From positions 1-9,256 of the forward strand of contig SKXG01000428.1 in NCBI GenBank assembly GCA_007128525.1: 9,256 nucleotides of DNA, in the 5' to 3' direction. This document shows positions 1-7,441 of this stretch, piece after piece. The stretch comes from Pseudomonadales bacterium. GTDB taxonomy: Bacteria > Pseudomonadota > Gammaproteobacteria > Pseudomonadales > Azotimanducaceae. The number at the start of each line of letters is the position of its first letter. The stretch's first letter is position 1. The position numbers and the translations under genes were made by a program. The notes beneath the pieces are model-generated. The model searched no databases and was not told the DNA's origin. It was given only the letters and a program-made list of their open reading frames with translations.

Positions 1-1
1 C

Positions 2-787
2 GGCGAGATCAAAGAGATCAACCGGCGCGTGTCACTTGGTGAGGCGAAGGCGCGGCGCGCCAAGAAGGACATGGTTGAGGCCAACCTGCGGCTGGTCATC
101 TCGATCGCCAAGAAGTACACAAACCGCGGCCTGCAATTCCTGGATCTGATTCAGGAAGGCAACATCGGTCTGATGAAGGCGGTCGACAAGTTCGAATACC
201 GTCGCGGTTACAAGTTCTCGACCTATGCGACCTGGTGGATTCGTCAGGCCATAACCCGGTCTATTGCGGACCAGGCCCGGACTATCCGGATTCCGGTACA
301 CATGATCGAAACCATCAACAAGCTGAACCGTGTCTCGCGGCAGATGCTGCAGGAGATGGGTCGCGAGCCGACGCCGGAAGAGCTGGGTATTCGCATGGAG
401 ATGCCCGAAGACAAAGTGCGTCGGGTGCTCAAGATTGCGAAAGAACCCATCTCGATGGAAACGCCGATTGGTGATGATGAAGATTCACATCTGGGCGACT
501 TTATCGAGGATCAGACCATCGGATCGCCGGTGGATCTGGCCACTGGTGAAGGTCTGCGCGAAGCAACTCGCGAGGTCCTCGCTGGCCTGACGGCGCGCGA
601 AGCGAAGGTGCTGCGGATGCGATTCGGAATCGGCATGAACACCGACCACACGCTGGAAGAGGTCGGCAAGCAGTTCGACGTCACGCGTGAACGCATCCGT
701 CAGATCGAAGCCAAAGCGCTCCGCAAGCTGCGTCACCCGAGCCGCAGCGAGCACTTGCGCAGCTTCCTCGACGAAGGCACAAACTGA
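2..787 (+). CDS. rpoD: RNA polymerase primary sigma factor RpoD (sigma70), C-terminal part
   Basis: The reading frame is open from the left edge of the window, so only the C-terminal ~261 residues are present. The family is normally about 600 residues long, and the GTG at 29 is an internal Val, not a start. The product is the housekeeping sigma factor that directs core RNA polymerase to promoters. Visible are region 2 (core binding and -10 recognition, with [18 protein letters not shown] and the following RTIRIPVH), region 3, and region 4.2 with the -35-binding helix-turn-helix ([20 protein letters not shown]). The protein ends in the usual [14 protein letters not shown] tail. Similarity to the E. 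coli protein is near-identity through regions 2 and 4, with a divergent stretch only around the DQTIGSPVD linker. A hairpin follows the stop within 10 bases, and the next gene is convergent, so rpoD appears to be the last gene of its transcript. Confidence 0.97.
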   Translation, partial: GEIKEINRRVSLGEAKARRAKKDMVEANLRLVISIAKKYTNRGLQFLDLIQEGNIGLMKAVDKFEYRRGYKFSTYATWWIRQAITRSIADQARTIRIPVHMIETINKLNRVSRQMLQEMGREPTPEELGIRMEMPEDKVRRVLKIAKEPISMETPIGDDEDSHLGDFIEDQTIGSPVDLATGEGLREATREVLAGLTAREAKVLRMRFGIGMNTDHTLEEVGKQFDVTRERIRQIEAKALRKLRHPSRSEHLRSFLDEGTN

Positions 788-793
788 GGCATT

Positions 794-825
794 CTGTCCG
801 GGCATGCACGGTGCTGCCCGGACAG
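794..825. terminator. Inverted repeat after rpoD, probable bidirectional terminator
   Basis: Starting 7 bases after the rpoD stop, 11-bp arms CTGTCCGGGCA (794-804) and TGCCCGGACAG (815-825) pair perfectly. The stem continues as GCAC/GTGC across one bulged T, leaving a tiny loop. There is no clear T-run on either side, so it is not a textbook intrinsic terminator. It sits between the convergent ends of rpoD and the transposase gene and could serve both. A REP-type palindrome associated with the neighbouring transposase was considered, but no flanking GTAG/GGAG tetranucleotide or second copy was found in this window. Confidence 0.6.
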
Positions 826-838
826 GTCATACTCAAAC

Positions 839-1666
839 TCAGTAGGTCGCACGCGGGGGCCCGGACAACGCCGGCAGTGGCAGGGTGTTGTCCGTGCTCC
901 ACGCATGCATCGGAATGGTCAGGTCGGGCAGTGCGGAATGGGCATGCCGATATGGCTGGAAGGGTTCACGCAGGATGAATCTGTTGTGGCTTGGCGTCAG
1001 GCCACAGTCTGGTGAATGTCCCCCATAGCGTTCTCTAACCAGATCAATGAAGCCCTTGCGTCCCACCGCCAGGCTGTTGCACCAGCGCGGCTCCTTGGCG
1101 CCGGGATCGGCAGCCACAATGGTTTCTATCCAGTTTCGATAAAAGGCCCGCAAATCCTGGGACGTGCGAAAGCGCAGCAGATCCATTAACGCGATCATAT
1201 TGATGACCCGGTACCGGCTTGGGCGACCCACGATCTCGTGATAGCCACAGGTGCTCCAGCGGCGCGGGTGATCGACGCGGCCGTGCCGCACCATGTTGAG
1301 ATCCAGGTACGCCAGACAGTGCAGCAGGTGCGTTCCGTCATCGATGGCAGTGACCTGGTAGCGTTCCTCCCAAAACGGCTTGGCCGAATAGCCACGCGCC
1401 CGGTAGTCCCGCGCCGTGGCCATGGCTATGGCTGACAGGCTGCGCGGAATCTCGCCGCGTTTCTGGTCGAGTACCAGCAGGTGGATGTGATCACGCGTGA
1501 TGGTGTAGTTGAGCACGCACAGGCCGTGATTCCGCCGGGCCTCTCTGGCCCAGTACAGATAGCGTTCCCGATCCTTCAGATAGCGCAGGCGCTCGGCATT
1601 GCCGTGACATCGGTGTGTAATCAGCCAGACGTAGCCAGCGTCCCGATACAAAGGGATGCGGCGCAT
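839..1666 (-). CDS. REP-associated tyrosine transposase (Y1/HUH, IS200-like, COG1943 type)
   Basis: This 275-residue protein has the marks of a single-strand HUH endonuclease of the Y1 transposase family. The metal-binding motif H60-I-H62 lies in a TRDHIHLLV strand. FWEERYQ stands at about 98-104, and a likely catalytic Tyr120 lies in YLDLNMVRHG, where RAYTs usually read YxxxNPVR. RRWSTCGY follows. I chose the ATG at 1666: it has a strong AGGGAGG ribosome site 5 bases upstream and begins just before the conserved Y-V-W-L-I-T-H strand. The frame is open upstream to an ATG at 1774, but that Arg/Pro-rich extension looks non-conserved and lacks a good ribosome site. The protein is longer than a typical IS200 TnpA (~150), with a C-terminal extension of roughly 130 residues. 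Such proteins are usually single-copy, domesticated-looking genes thought to mobilise or maintain REP/BIME palindromes. No IS ends were recognised. The gene is intact. Confidence 0.85.
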   Translation of the reverse strand: MRRIPLYRDAGYVWLITHRCHGNAERLRYLKDRERYLYWAREARRNHGLCVLNYTITRDHIHLLVLDQKRGEIPRSLSAIAMATARDYRARGYSAKPFWEERYQVTAIDDGTHLLHCLAYLDLNMVRHGRVDHPRRWSTCGYHEIVGRPSRYRVINMIALMDLLRFRTSQDLRAFYRNWIETIVAADPGAKEPRWCNSLAVGRKGFIDLVRERYGGHSPDCGLTPSHNRFILREPFQPYRHAHSALPDLTIPMHAWSTDNTLPLPALSGPPRATY

Positions 1667-1872
1667 GAGGGCCTCCCTGGTTCTGGGGTGTTCTGGTGCT
1701 GCGGACCGGCGACTCATCTTAGGGCGGCGATTGCGCCGGGCCAGGGGATAACGCTCGCCAGCGGGGTGCGCCAACAGCCCGCCGGCGTGTAAGCCTTTTC
1801 CCTGTCGGGTTAGGGATGCAGGCCGGAACGCCGGTGGCTTGACCCTAGTCTCGCGGCAGGCGTGGTGCTGTC

Positions 1873-1881
1873 TGCTAGAAT
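1873..1881 (+). promoter_or_regulatory. Possible extended -10 promoter for the ligase-like gene
   Basis: TGC-TAGAAT matches the extended -10 pattern TGn-TAtAAT and lies 48 bases before the ATG at 1929. No convincing -35 hexamer lies at the right spacing: a TTGACC at 1839 is 31 bases away. The prediction therefore depends on the extended -10 alone. Confidence 0.4.
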
Positions 1882-1928
1882 GCGGCGCTTTCTGCGCCTG
1901 CTTCAGCCAAAGGAGTGTCTACAGGTTC

Positions 1929-3161
1929 ATGGCCAGTGTTATGACGAACCGCGTGGCGCCCTTTGCCGGAAGCCGGCTGCTCACCATCATTGCGACGCTG
2001 ACACTGTGCTGTCTGCTGGGGTTCTACCTGGTCCGAACGGCAGCCGGTGCAACGGCGTTTGCCTACCTGCTGCTGCTGATTCTGCTGTTTCGATGGCCGA
2101 GCTGGTGGCCGGCGCTCAGAGATGCAGCCGGATGGCTGCTGCTGATCGCGGGCTTTATGGGGCTCACGCTGGTGTCATCGCTGTGGAGTGATGAGCCCTG
2201 GCAGCGCAAGTCGCTGTCTTTTCTGGGTTACGCGCTGGTGACGCTGGCGTTCATCGCCAGTGCGGCACTCAGCCTGCGCCATGCGGTCTGGTTCGACCGC
2301 TGGCTTGTCCGCTTGTTGCCGCCGGCGGCTGCTGCCGCGGCCTTCGTGGCCATTCTGTACTTTTACTGGGAGCCGCCTCAATACGGTCGTTTGCTGGGCT
2401 TGGGGCAGCTCCGCAACTCCGTGGTTGCCGGCCTGGCCTTTGCCGCCGCCATCCTGGTGGCCTTGCATGGCATTCTGCATGAGCGCGGCGTCTGGCGCTG
2501 GCTGTTGGCCACGGCCATGTTGCCGCTGCTCTATGCGCTGTATCTCACCGATGCCGTTGCTGCCATGGTGTCGCTGGTACTGGCCGCTTGTGCCCAGCTG
2601 GCGCTCCGATTCGAGATGCGCACGGGCACCTTGTTGCTGTTATTGATGAGCCTGTGCATGGCCGTACTGGCAGTGCTGGCCTGGCTGATCCTGTCGGAAG
2701 CGGAATTGGCGCGGCGCATCATGCCGCGAGCCGACAGTTATCGTCTGGCCATTTGGCAACACTATCTCGCCCAGATTGACTGGGCCAATATCTGGTTGGG
2801 ACAGGGGCTGCATTTTGAACGCAGCTTCGAATTGGAAGGACGCTTCATCCATCATCCCCACAGCCTGTATCTGGCGACATTGCTCAAGATCGGTCTGGTG
2901 GGCCTGTGCTGGTATCTGGTGCTGTTGCTGCAGACGGCCCGGGTGCTGTTGCAGAACAGAGCCTGGCCCATCATGCATCTGATGCTGGGGCTGCTGATTC
3001 TGGGCAGTGCCTCATATCTGGTTGACGGCTGGCAGATCATCGACCGGCTTGAGCGCAGCTGGTTGCTGGTGTGGTTGCCGATGGCGGCGGCAGCGGCGGC
3101 GTGGTCCGGCAGTTCGGGTGCAGGCAGTGCGGGAGCAGGCAGAACACCGCAGCGGGCGTGA
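1929..3161 (+). CDS. O-antigen ligase / Wzy polymerase-like integral membrane protein
   Basis: This 410-residue, strongly hydrophobic protein has about ten predicted membrane segments. It shows the signature of the Wzy_C/WaaL family in its C-terminal half: a large soluble loop with R-L-A-I-W, then G-Q-G-L, then HHPHSLYLATLLKIGLVGL starting near His308, followed by more membrane helices. Family members move lipid-linked polysaccharide chains at the periplasmic face of the inner membrane, as O-antigen ligases, polymerases or glycoprotein oligosaccharyltransferases. These activities cannot be told apart by sequence reading. The ATG at 1929 is chosen because the frame upstream (open from 1839) encodes a Cys-rich, unlike-family stretch. 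AAGGAG lies 13 bases upstream, longer than ideal, so the ATG at 1941 remains possible. The tail after the last helix is a low-complexity Ala/Gly/Ser segment. The gene stands alone: no glycosyltransferase or flippase genes adjoin it. manC, supplying GDP-mannose, lies beyond the tRNA. Confidence 0.8.
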   Translation: MASVMTNRVAPFAGSRLLTIIATLTLCCLLGFYLVRTAAGATAFAYLLLLILLFRWPSWWPALRDAAGWLLLIAGFMGLTLVSSLWSDEPWQRKSLSFLGYALVTLAFIASAALSLRHAVWFDRWLVRLLPPAAAAAAFVAILYFYWEPPQYGRLLGLGQLRNSVVAGLAFAAAILVALHGILHERGVWRWLLATAMLPLLYALYLTDAVAAMVSLVLAACAQLALRFEMRTGTLLLLLMSLCMAVLAVLAWLILSEAELARRIMPRADSYRLAIWQHYLAQIDWANIWLGQGLHFERSFELEGRFIHHPHSLYLATLLKIGLVGLCWYLVLLLQTARVLLQNRAWPIMHLMLGLLILGSASYLVDGWQIIDRLERSWLLVWLPMAAAAAAWSGSSGAGSAGAGRTPQRA

Positions 3162-3181
3162 TGGGCACGTCCCGCTGCGGT
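3146..3181. terminator. Terminator hairpin shared by ligase-like gene and tRNA-Ile
   Basis: Perfect 11-bp arms ACCGCAGCGGG (3146-3156) and CCCGCTGCGGT (3171-3181) are extended inside by GTG/CAC. The stop codon of the ligase-like gene lies inside the loop side. The tRNA 3' end, read from the other strand, is 10 bases away. The T-tract is weak in both directions. The position between convergent transcription units is the main argument for a bidirectional terminator. Confidence 0.65.
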
Positions 3182-3191
3182 CAGTTGCGTT

Positions 3192-3544
3192 TGGTGGGCC
3201 CAGAAGGACTCGAACCTTCGACCAAGGGATTCACGGACTCACGATGTTTCCACCGTGCGCGGACTATCTCACCACCCTCGCCGGCAATCGCGCATGGCGA
3301 GTGCTGCGGTCGGGTGCGGGACGCTCTAGCCTGTCATTAAGGGCACTTGGGTTGTACCAGCCCTCAGGTAGTCTCTGCACCTTCCGGCGGTGTACCGCCG
3401 GCTTGGCTCAGGATTGCCGGCAGCCGGACTGCTACGGTTTCCCTGAATTCATCCCGTTCATTTCAGACGTTTCCGTCTGAACGCACCTCGGCGGCATTGC
3501 CGCCCTGATGAGTCCCCTGCTCTAACCAACTGAGCTATAGGCCC
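3192..3544 (-). tRNA. ileX: tRNA-Ile2 (anticodon CAU, lysidine-type) interrupted by a group I intron
   Basis: Read on the minus strand, exon 1 is 3544-3508 (37 nt) and exon 2 is 3231-3192 (40 nt, CCA encoded). Joined, they give a perfect cloverleaf. The acceptor is GGGCCTA/TGGGCCC (one G-U) and the D stem GCTC/GAGC carries the GG in its loop. The anticodon stem GGGGA/TCCCT encloses the loop CTCATAA, the variable loop is TGGTC, and the T stem GAAGG/CCTTC encloses TTCGAGT. The identity is tRNA-Ile2 rather than Met: the GGxGA-CTCATAA-TCxCT-TGGTC core matches E. coli ileX and not elongator Met. C34 would need lysidine from TilS to read AUA codons. The gene is split between the third anticodon base and A37 by 276 nt (see the intron entry). 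A 17-bp-spaced sigma70 promoter precedes it. In E. coli ileX also lies near rpoD, and here rpoD is about 2.4 kb away. Confidence 0.93.
3232..3507 (-). ncRNA. Group I self-splicing intron in the tRNA-Ile(CAU) anticodon loop
   Basis: On the minus strand the 276-nt insert follows CAU and ends in G (omega-G, complement of 3232). The 5' exon CAU pairs with an internal guide GUG (3486-3484), placing U-G at the 5' splice site. P1 carries a GGCGGC/GCCGCC extension (3504-3490). P2 is an 8-bp stem with a GAAA loop (3481-3462). P3 is CGGGAUG (3456-3450) with CGUCCCG (3323-3317). P4 is UCAGG/CCUGA (3446-3442, 3412-3408), with a P5 hairpin between. P6 is CCGGCGG/CCGCCGG (3401-3384). P7 is GACUA (3373-3369) with UAGUC (3266-3262), in the family-typical contexts GCAGAGACUA and AUAGUCC. 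P8 follows, and P9 is a 7-bp stem with GAAA (3257-3240). The core resembles the 205-nt intron of Azoarcus tRNA-Ile(CAU), subgroup IC3. No homing endonuclease ORF is present. The extra ~70 nt are mostly in P1 and in a stem between P7 and P3. Confidence 0.92.
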
Positions 3545-3557
3545 GATGCGGGCGGCG

Positions 3558-3586
3558 ATAATAGCAATGGTGGGCGCAGGCGCCAA
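3558..3586 (-). promoter_or_regulatory. Sigma70 promoter of the tRNA-Ile gene
   Basis: On the minus strand, TTGGCG (3586-3581) and TATTAT (3563-3558) are separated by exactly 17 bases. They match the -35 and -10 consensus at 4/6 and 5/6 positions. A GC-rich discriminator (CGCCGCCCGCATC) leads into the tRNA 5' end at 3544, as is usual for stringently controlled stable-RNA promoters. Confidence 0.7.
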
Positions 3587-3620
3587 GCAATGCGACGCGG
3601 ATGCACCCAGGACGGGTTAC

Positions 3621-3640
3621 GGCCGGATTACAATCTGGCC
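3621..3640 (+). promoter_or_regulatory. 20-bp near-perfect palindrome over a -10-like element upstream of manC
   Basis: GGCCGGATT-AC-AATCTGGCC is symmetric in 8 of 9 arm positions. TACAAT (3629-3634), a 5/6 match to the -10 consensus, lies across its centre. The site is 86 bases before the manC ATG. No good -35 is visible, so both the promoter and the operator reading are tentative. The dyad could also be a chance hairpin. Confidence 0.35.
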
Positions 3641-3726
3641 ATCGCAATGGCACGACCCACGCCTTAGTGTTGGCGCTGAACGTCAGACAGCGGCCCGCCC
3701 AGGGTTGCAACAGTCGGGAGAGAAGT

Positions 3727-5145
3727 ATGGCAGACATCGTTCCTGTGGTTTTGGCCGGTGGCTCGGGAACACGCCTCTGGCCGCTGTCGCGGAAGCTGTT
3801 TCCAAAGCAGTTTCAGCCGCTGACCGGGGATCATTCGATGCTGCAGGAGACCTTGCTGCGCCTGGCAGGTGTGCCGCATGCGCCGGCTGTAATCGTTTGT
3901 AGTGAAGAACACCGCTTCCTGGTCGCGGAACAATGCCGTGAGCTGGCTCAGGAGCCCGGTGACATCATTCTTGAGCCTGTGCCACGCAATACCGCGCCAG
4001 CCATCGCACTGGGCGCCATGGCGGCATTGCGGCGCTATAACGACCCGATTTTGCTGGTATTGCCGTCTGATCACTTCATCGGCAAAACTGAGGTGTTTGC
4101 TGAGCTGGTGCAGACCGCCGCTGCCGCGGTTGGCGATGGTCTGATGACGTTCGGCATCGTTCCAACCAGCCCGGAGACGGGCTATGGCTATATTGAGACG
4201 GCAGAGCCGCTGACCGCCGTGCAGGGTATACGCCCTGTGTCATCGTTTGTGGAGAAGCCTGATCGGGCGCGCGCCCAGGCGATGCTTGAGGATGGCCGTC
4301 ATCTCTGGAACAGCGGCATGTTTCTGTTTCGAGCGAGCAGTTATCTGGCGGAGCTGGGCCGCCAGCAGCCCGAGATGTATCAGACCGTCGAGCGAGCCTT
4401 CGCCGAGGGTGAACCCGATCTGGATTTCTTTCGCCCAGGGTCAAGCTTTCTTGATTGTCCGTCGGATTCGATCGATTACGCGGTAATGGAGCGCACCGAT
4501 CGTGCTTTGGTGGTGCCTGCTGATATCGGCTGGAGTGACCTGGGCTCCTGGTCGGCATTGTGGGAGGTGTCGGCCAAGGATGATCAGGGTAACGCGAAGA
4601 GCGGTGATGTGGTCGCGCTGCAAACCACTAACTCCTACATACATGCCGATCACCGACTGGTCACGACCATAGGCCTGGAAAGTGCTGTGGTGGTTGAGAC
4701 GCGTGATGCTGTGCTGATTGCCGACAAGCGCAACGTGCAGGACGTCAAGTCACTGGTTGATAACCTCAAGGCGCTGGAACGCACTGAGCACGAATCCCAT
4801 GTGCGGGTCTTTCGACCTTGGGGCAGCTACGAAGGGCTGGAGCAGGGGCCGGGCTTTCAGGTCAAGCGCATCACGGTCAAGCCAGGCGCCAGCCTGTCAC
4901 TGCAGATGCATCACCATCGCTCGGAACACTGGATTGTGGTGTCCGGTGTGGCGGAAGTGGTGCGCGATGATGAGCAGTTCAGCTTGCATGCCAATGAATC
5001 CACTTATATTCCGCTCGGTGCGCGACACCGGTTGTCCAATGCCGGCACAGAGATGCTTGAGTTGATCGAAGTTCAGGTGGGCAGCTATCTGGGCGAGGAT
5101 GACATCGTTCGTTTCGAGGATGTCTACGGACGAACCTCGAACTGA
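3727..5145 (+). CDS. manC: Mannose-1-phosphate guanylyltransferase / mannose-6-phosphate isomerase (type II, bifunctional)
   Basis: This 472-residue cytosolic enzyme joins GTP to mannose-1-phosphate, giving GDP-mannose. Its C-terminal cupin domain is of the kind that isomerises fructose-6-P and mannose-6-P, as in AlgA, XanB and WbpW. The nucleotidyltransferase signature GGSGTRLWPLSR is at 11-22, PRNTAPAIA follows, and the sugar-binding FVEKP is at 174-178. In the isomerase half, QMHHHRSEHW at 393-402 supplies the metal ligands and the catalytic region. The ATG at 3727 is preceded by GGGAG at 6 bases. The frame is open further up (to 3601), but that stretch has no family similarity. Length and motifs are complete. 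The gene is single here, with no manB/pmm or glycosyltransferase neighbours, so the polymer it feeds is unknown. The ligase-like gene across the tRNA is the only hint of surface polysaccharide. A convergent hairpin follows. Confidence 0.95.
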   Translation: MADIVPVVLAGGSGTRLWPLSRKLFPKQFQPLTGDHSMLQETLLRLAGVPHAPAVIVCSEEHRFLVAEQCRELAQEPGDIILEPVPRNTAPAIALGAMAALRRYNDPILLVLPSDHFIGKTEVFAELVQTAAAAVGDGLMTFGIVPTSPETGYGYIETAEPLTAVQGIRPVSSFVEKPDRARAQAMLEDGRHLWNSGMFLFRASSYLAELGRQQPEMYQTVERAFAEGEPDLDFFRPGSSFLDCPSDSIDYAVMERTDRALVVPADIGWSDLGSWSALWEVSAKDDQGNAKSGDVVALQTTNSYIHADHRLVTTIGLESAVVVETRDAVLIADKRNVQDVKSLVDNLKALERTEHESHVRVFRPWGSYEGLEQGPGFQVKRITVKPGASLSLQMHHHRSEHWIVVSGVAEVVRDDEQFSLHANESTYIPLGARHRLSNAGTEMLELIEVQVGSYLGEDDIVRFEDVYGRTSN

Positions 5146-5163
5146 GGCGCACGACCAACGAAC

Positions 5164-5185
5164 AGCGGCGCCCGCAGGCGCCGCT
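5164..5185. terminator. Bidirectional terminator hairpin between manC and the yiaD-like gene
   Basis: Perfect 9-bp arms AGCGGCGCC and GGCGCCGCT enclose a CGCA loop, 18 bases after the manC stop and about 50 bases beyond the convergent lipoprotein stop. T-runs are weak on both sides (TTCCGGTTTGG on the plus strand). The call rests on stem strength and position. Confidence 0.65.
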
Positions 5186-5234
5186 TCCGGTTTGGTCAGG
5201 CAGTGTGGTTACGCTGCCCGTTGTCCGCATCTGC

Positions 5235-5903
5235 TCAGGTCAACGGCCGCAGAATCAGCTCCACCCGGCGGTTCAGTTGCCGTCCACTCGCCGTTTCGTT
5301 GGTGGCAATCGGATAGTCGGGACCGACGCCTTGCGTGATCAGCCGCTGGCTACGAATGCCGCGGCTTTCCAGGTAGCGGCCAACGGAGTCTGCACGCTGA
5401 CGGGACAGGCGCATGTTGAGGTCATACGGACCTGTGCTGTCGGTATGGCCAATGACATCGACCACCGTCTGGTCATAGCGCTCCAGCACCAGTGCTACCG
5501 AGTTCAGCACCGGGTAGAAGTCGGCCTTGACGCTGGATTCGTTGACGTCAAAGGTGATGTTGCCGGGCATGTTCAGGATCAGATCGTTTTCGATCCGGGT
5601 AACGCTGACACCGGTACCGCGCAGTTGCTCACGCAGCTCGGCCTCCTGACGGTCCATGTAGTTGCCGACAGCGCCACCGGCCAGCGCACCGACGCCGGCG
5701 CCAATCAGCGCGCGCTTGCGGCGCTCGTCAGCGTCACTGCCAGAGATGACGCCGACGACCGCACCGGCCAGCGCACCGATGCCAGCACCAGTTGCCGTGC
5801 GAGTGGTTCGTTCTTCACCGGTGTAGGGGTCGGTGGTTTGGCAGCCGGCCAACAGCAGGGTGCTGCCCAGCAGGGCGCCGCCGAAAATTCTGACAATGCT
5901 CAT
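5235..5903 (-). CDS. yiaD: YiaD-like OmpA-family outer-membrane lipoprotein
   Basis: This 222-residue lipoprotein starts at the ATG 5903, with AGGA 7 bases upstream. A 26-codon in-frame extension upstream is hydrophilic and would bury the signal peptide, so it is rejected. Residues 1-20 are a signal peptide ending in the lipobox LLAG-C21, and Gln at +2 suggests outer-membrane sorting. DPYTGEERT follows, then two glycine-zipper hairpins (about 39-55 and 68-83, GAGIGALAGA and GAGVGALAGG). A C-terminal OmpA peptidoglycan-binding domain spans about 105-222, with NMPGNITFD, IGHTDSTG, DLNMRLSRQRADSV and NRRVEL. The order and wording match E. coli YiaD closely. The expected role is anchoring the outer membrane to peptidoglycan. 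YiaD has been linked to suppression of assembly-machinery defects, but its precise job is not settled. The gene lies 138 bases downstream of glyQS on the same strand, with a dyad between them, so cotranscription is uncertain. Confidence 0.92.
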   Translation of the reverse strand: MSIVRIFGGALLGSTLLLAGCQTTDPYTGEERTTRTATGAGIGALAGAVVGVISGSDADERRKRALIGAGVGALAGGAVGNYMDRQEAELREQLRGTGVSVTRIENDLILNMPGNITFDVNESSVKADFYPVLNSVALVLERYDQTVVDVIGHTDSTGPYDLNMRLSRQRADSVGRYLESRGIRSQRLITQGVGPDYPIATNETASGRQLNRRVELILRPLT

Positions 5904-5974
5904 GTCGCTTTCCTGTTTAGATTGAGACTGGTTTTTCTGCTCTTGCTTTGGTTCATTCTGCGGCACTCTGACTG

Positions 5975-6002
5975 AACGCACACTGAATCTTTGATGTGCG
6001 TT
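5975..6002. other. 8-bp dyad between glyQS and the yiaD-like gene
   Basis: Arms AACGCACA (5975-5982) and TGTGCGTT (5995-6002) pair perfectly across 12 bases. They lie 72 bases upstream of the lipoprotein start and 40 bases beyond the glyQS stop. No T-run follows on the minus strand, so this could be a weak terminator of glyQS, an operator, or chance. Confidence 0.3.
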
Positions 6003-6041
6003 GTGGTGAGAGTTCCGTTGGATTACTGCGCAATCCGGCGC

Positions 6042-7403
<1,362 letters not shown>

Positions 7404-7441
7404 GGTTGTTCCTTGCAGGTTGTCTGGGCGGGTTAAACAAG

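Noticed and set aside
1667..1774. 36-codon N-terminal extension of the transposase
   Set aside because: No good ribosome site at 1774 or at 1717, while the ATG at 1666 has AGGGAGG at ideal spacing and sits next to the conserved domain.
3007..3480. Plus-strand open frame of 157 codons over the tRNA and intron
   Set aside because: It begins inside the ligase-like gene in another frame and runs antisense through the structured intron; its composition is not protein-like.
3192..3544. tRNA-Met (elongator or initiator) or a disrupted pseudo-tRNA
   Set aside because: Anticodon stem, variable loop and D arm match tRNA-Ile2, the spliced cloverleaf has no mismatches beyond G-U, and the insert has a full group I core rather than random sequence.
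5205..5975. 256-codon plus-strand frame opposite the lipoprotein gene
   Set aside because: It is antisense to a clear YiaD homologue. Long antisense frames are expected in GC-rich coding DNA, and it has no recognisable domain.
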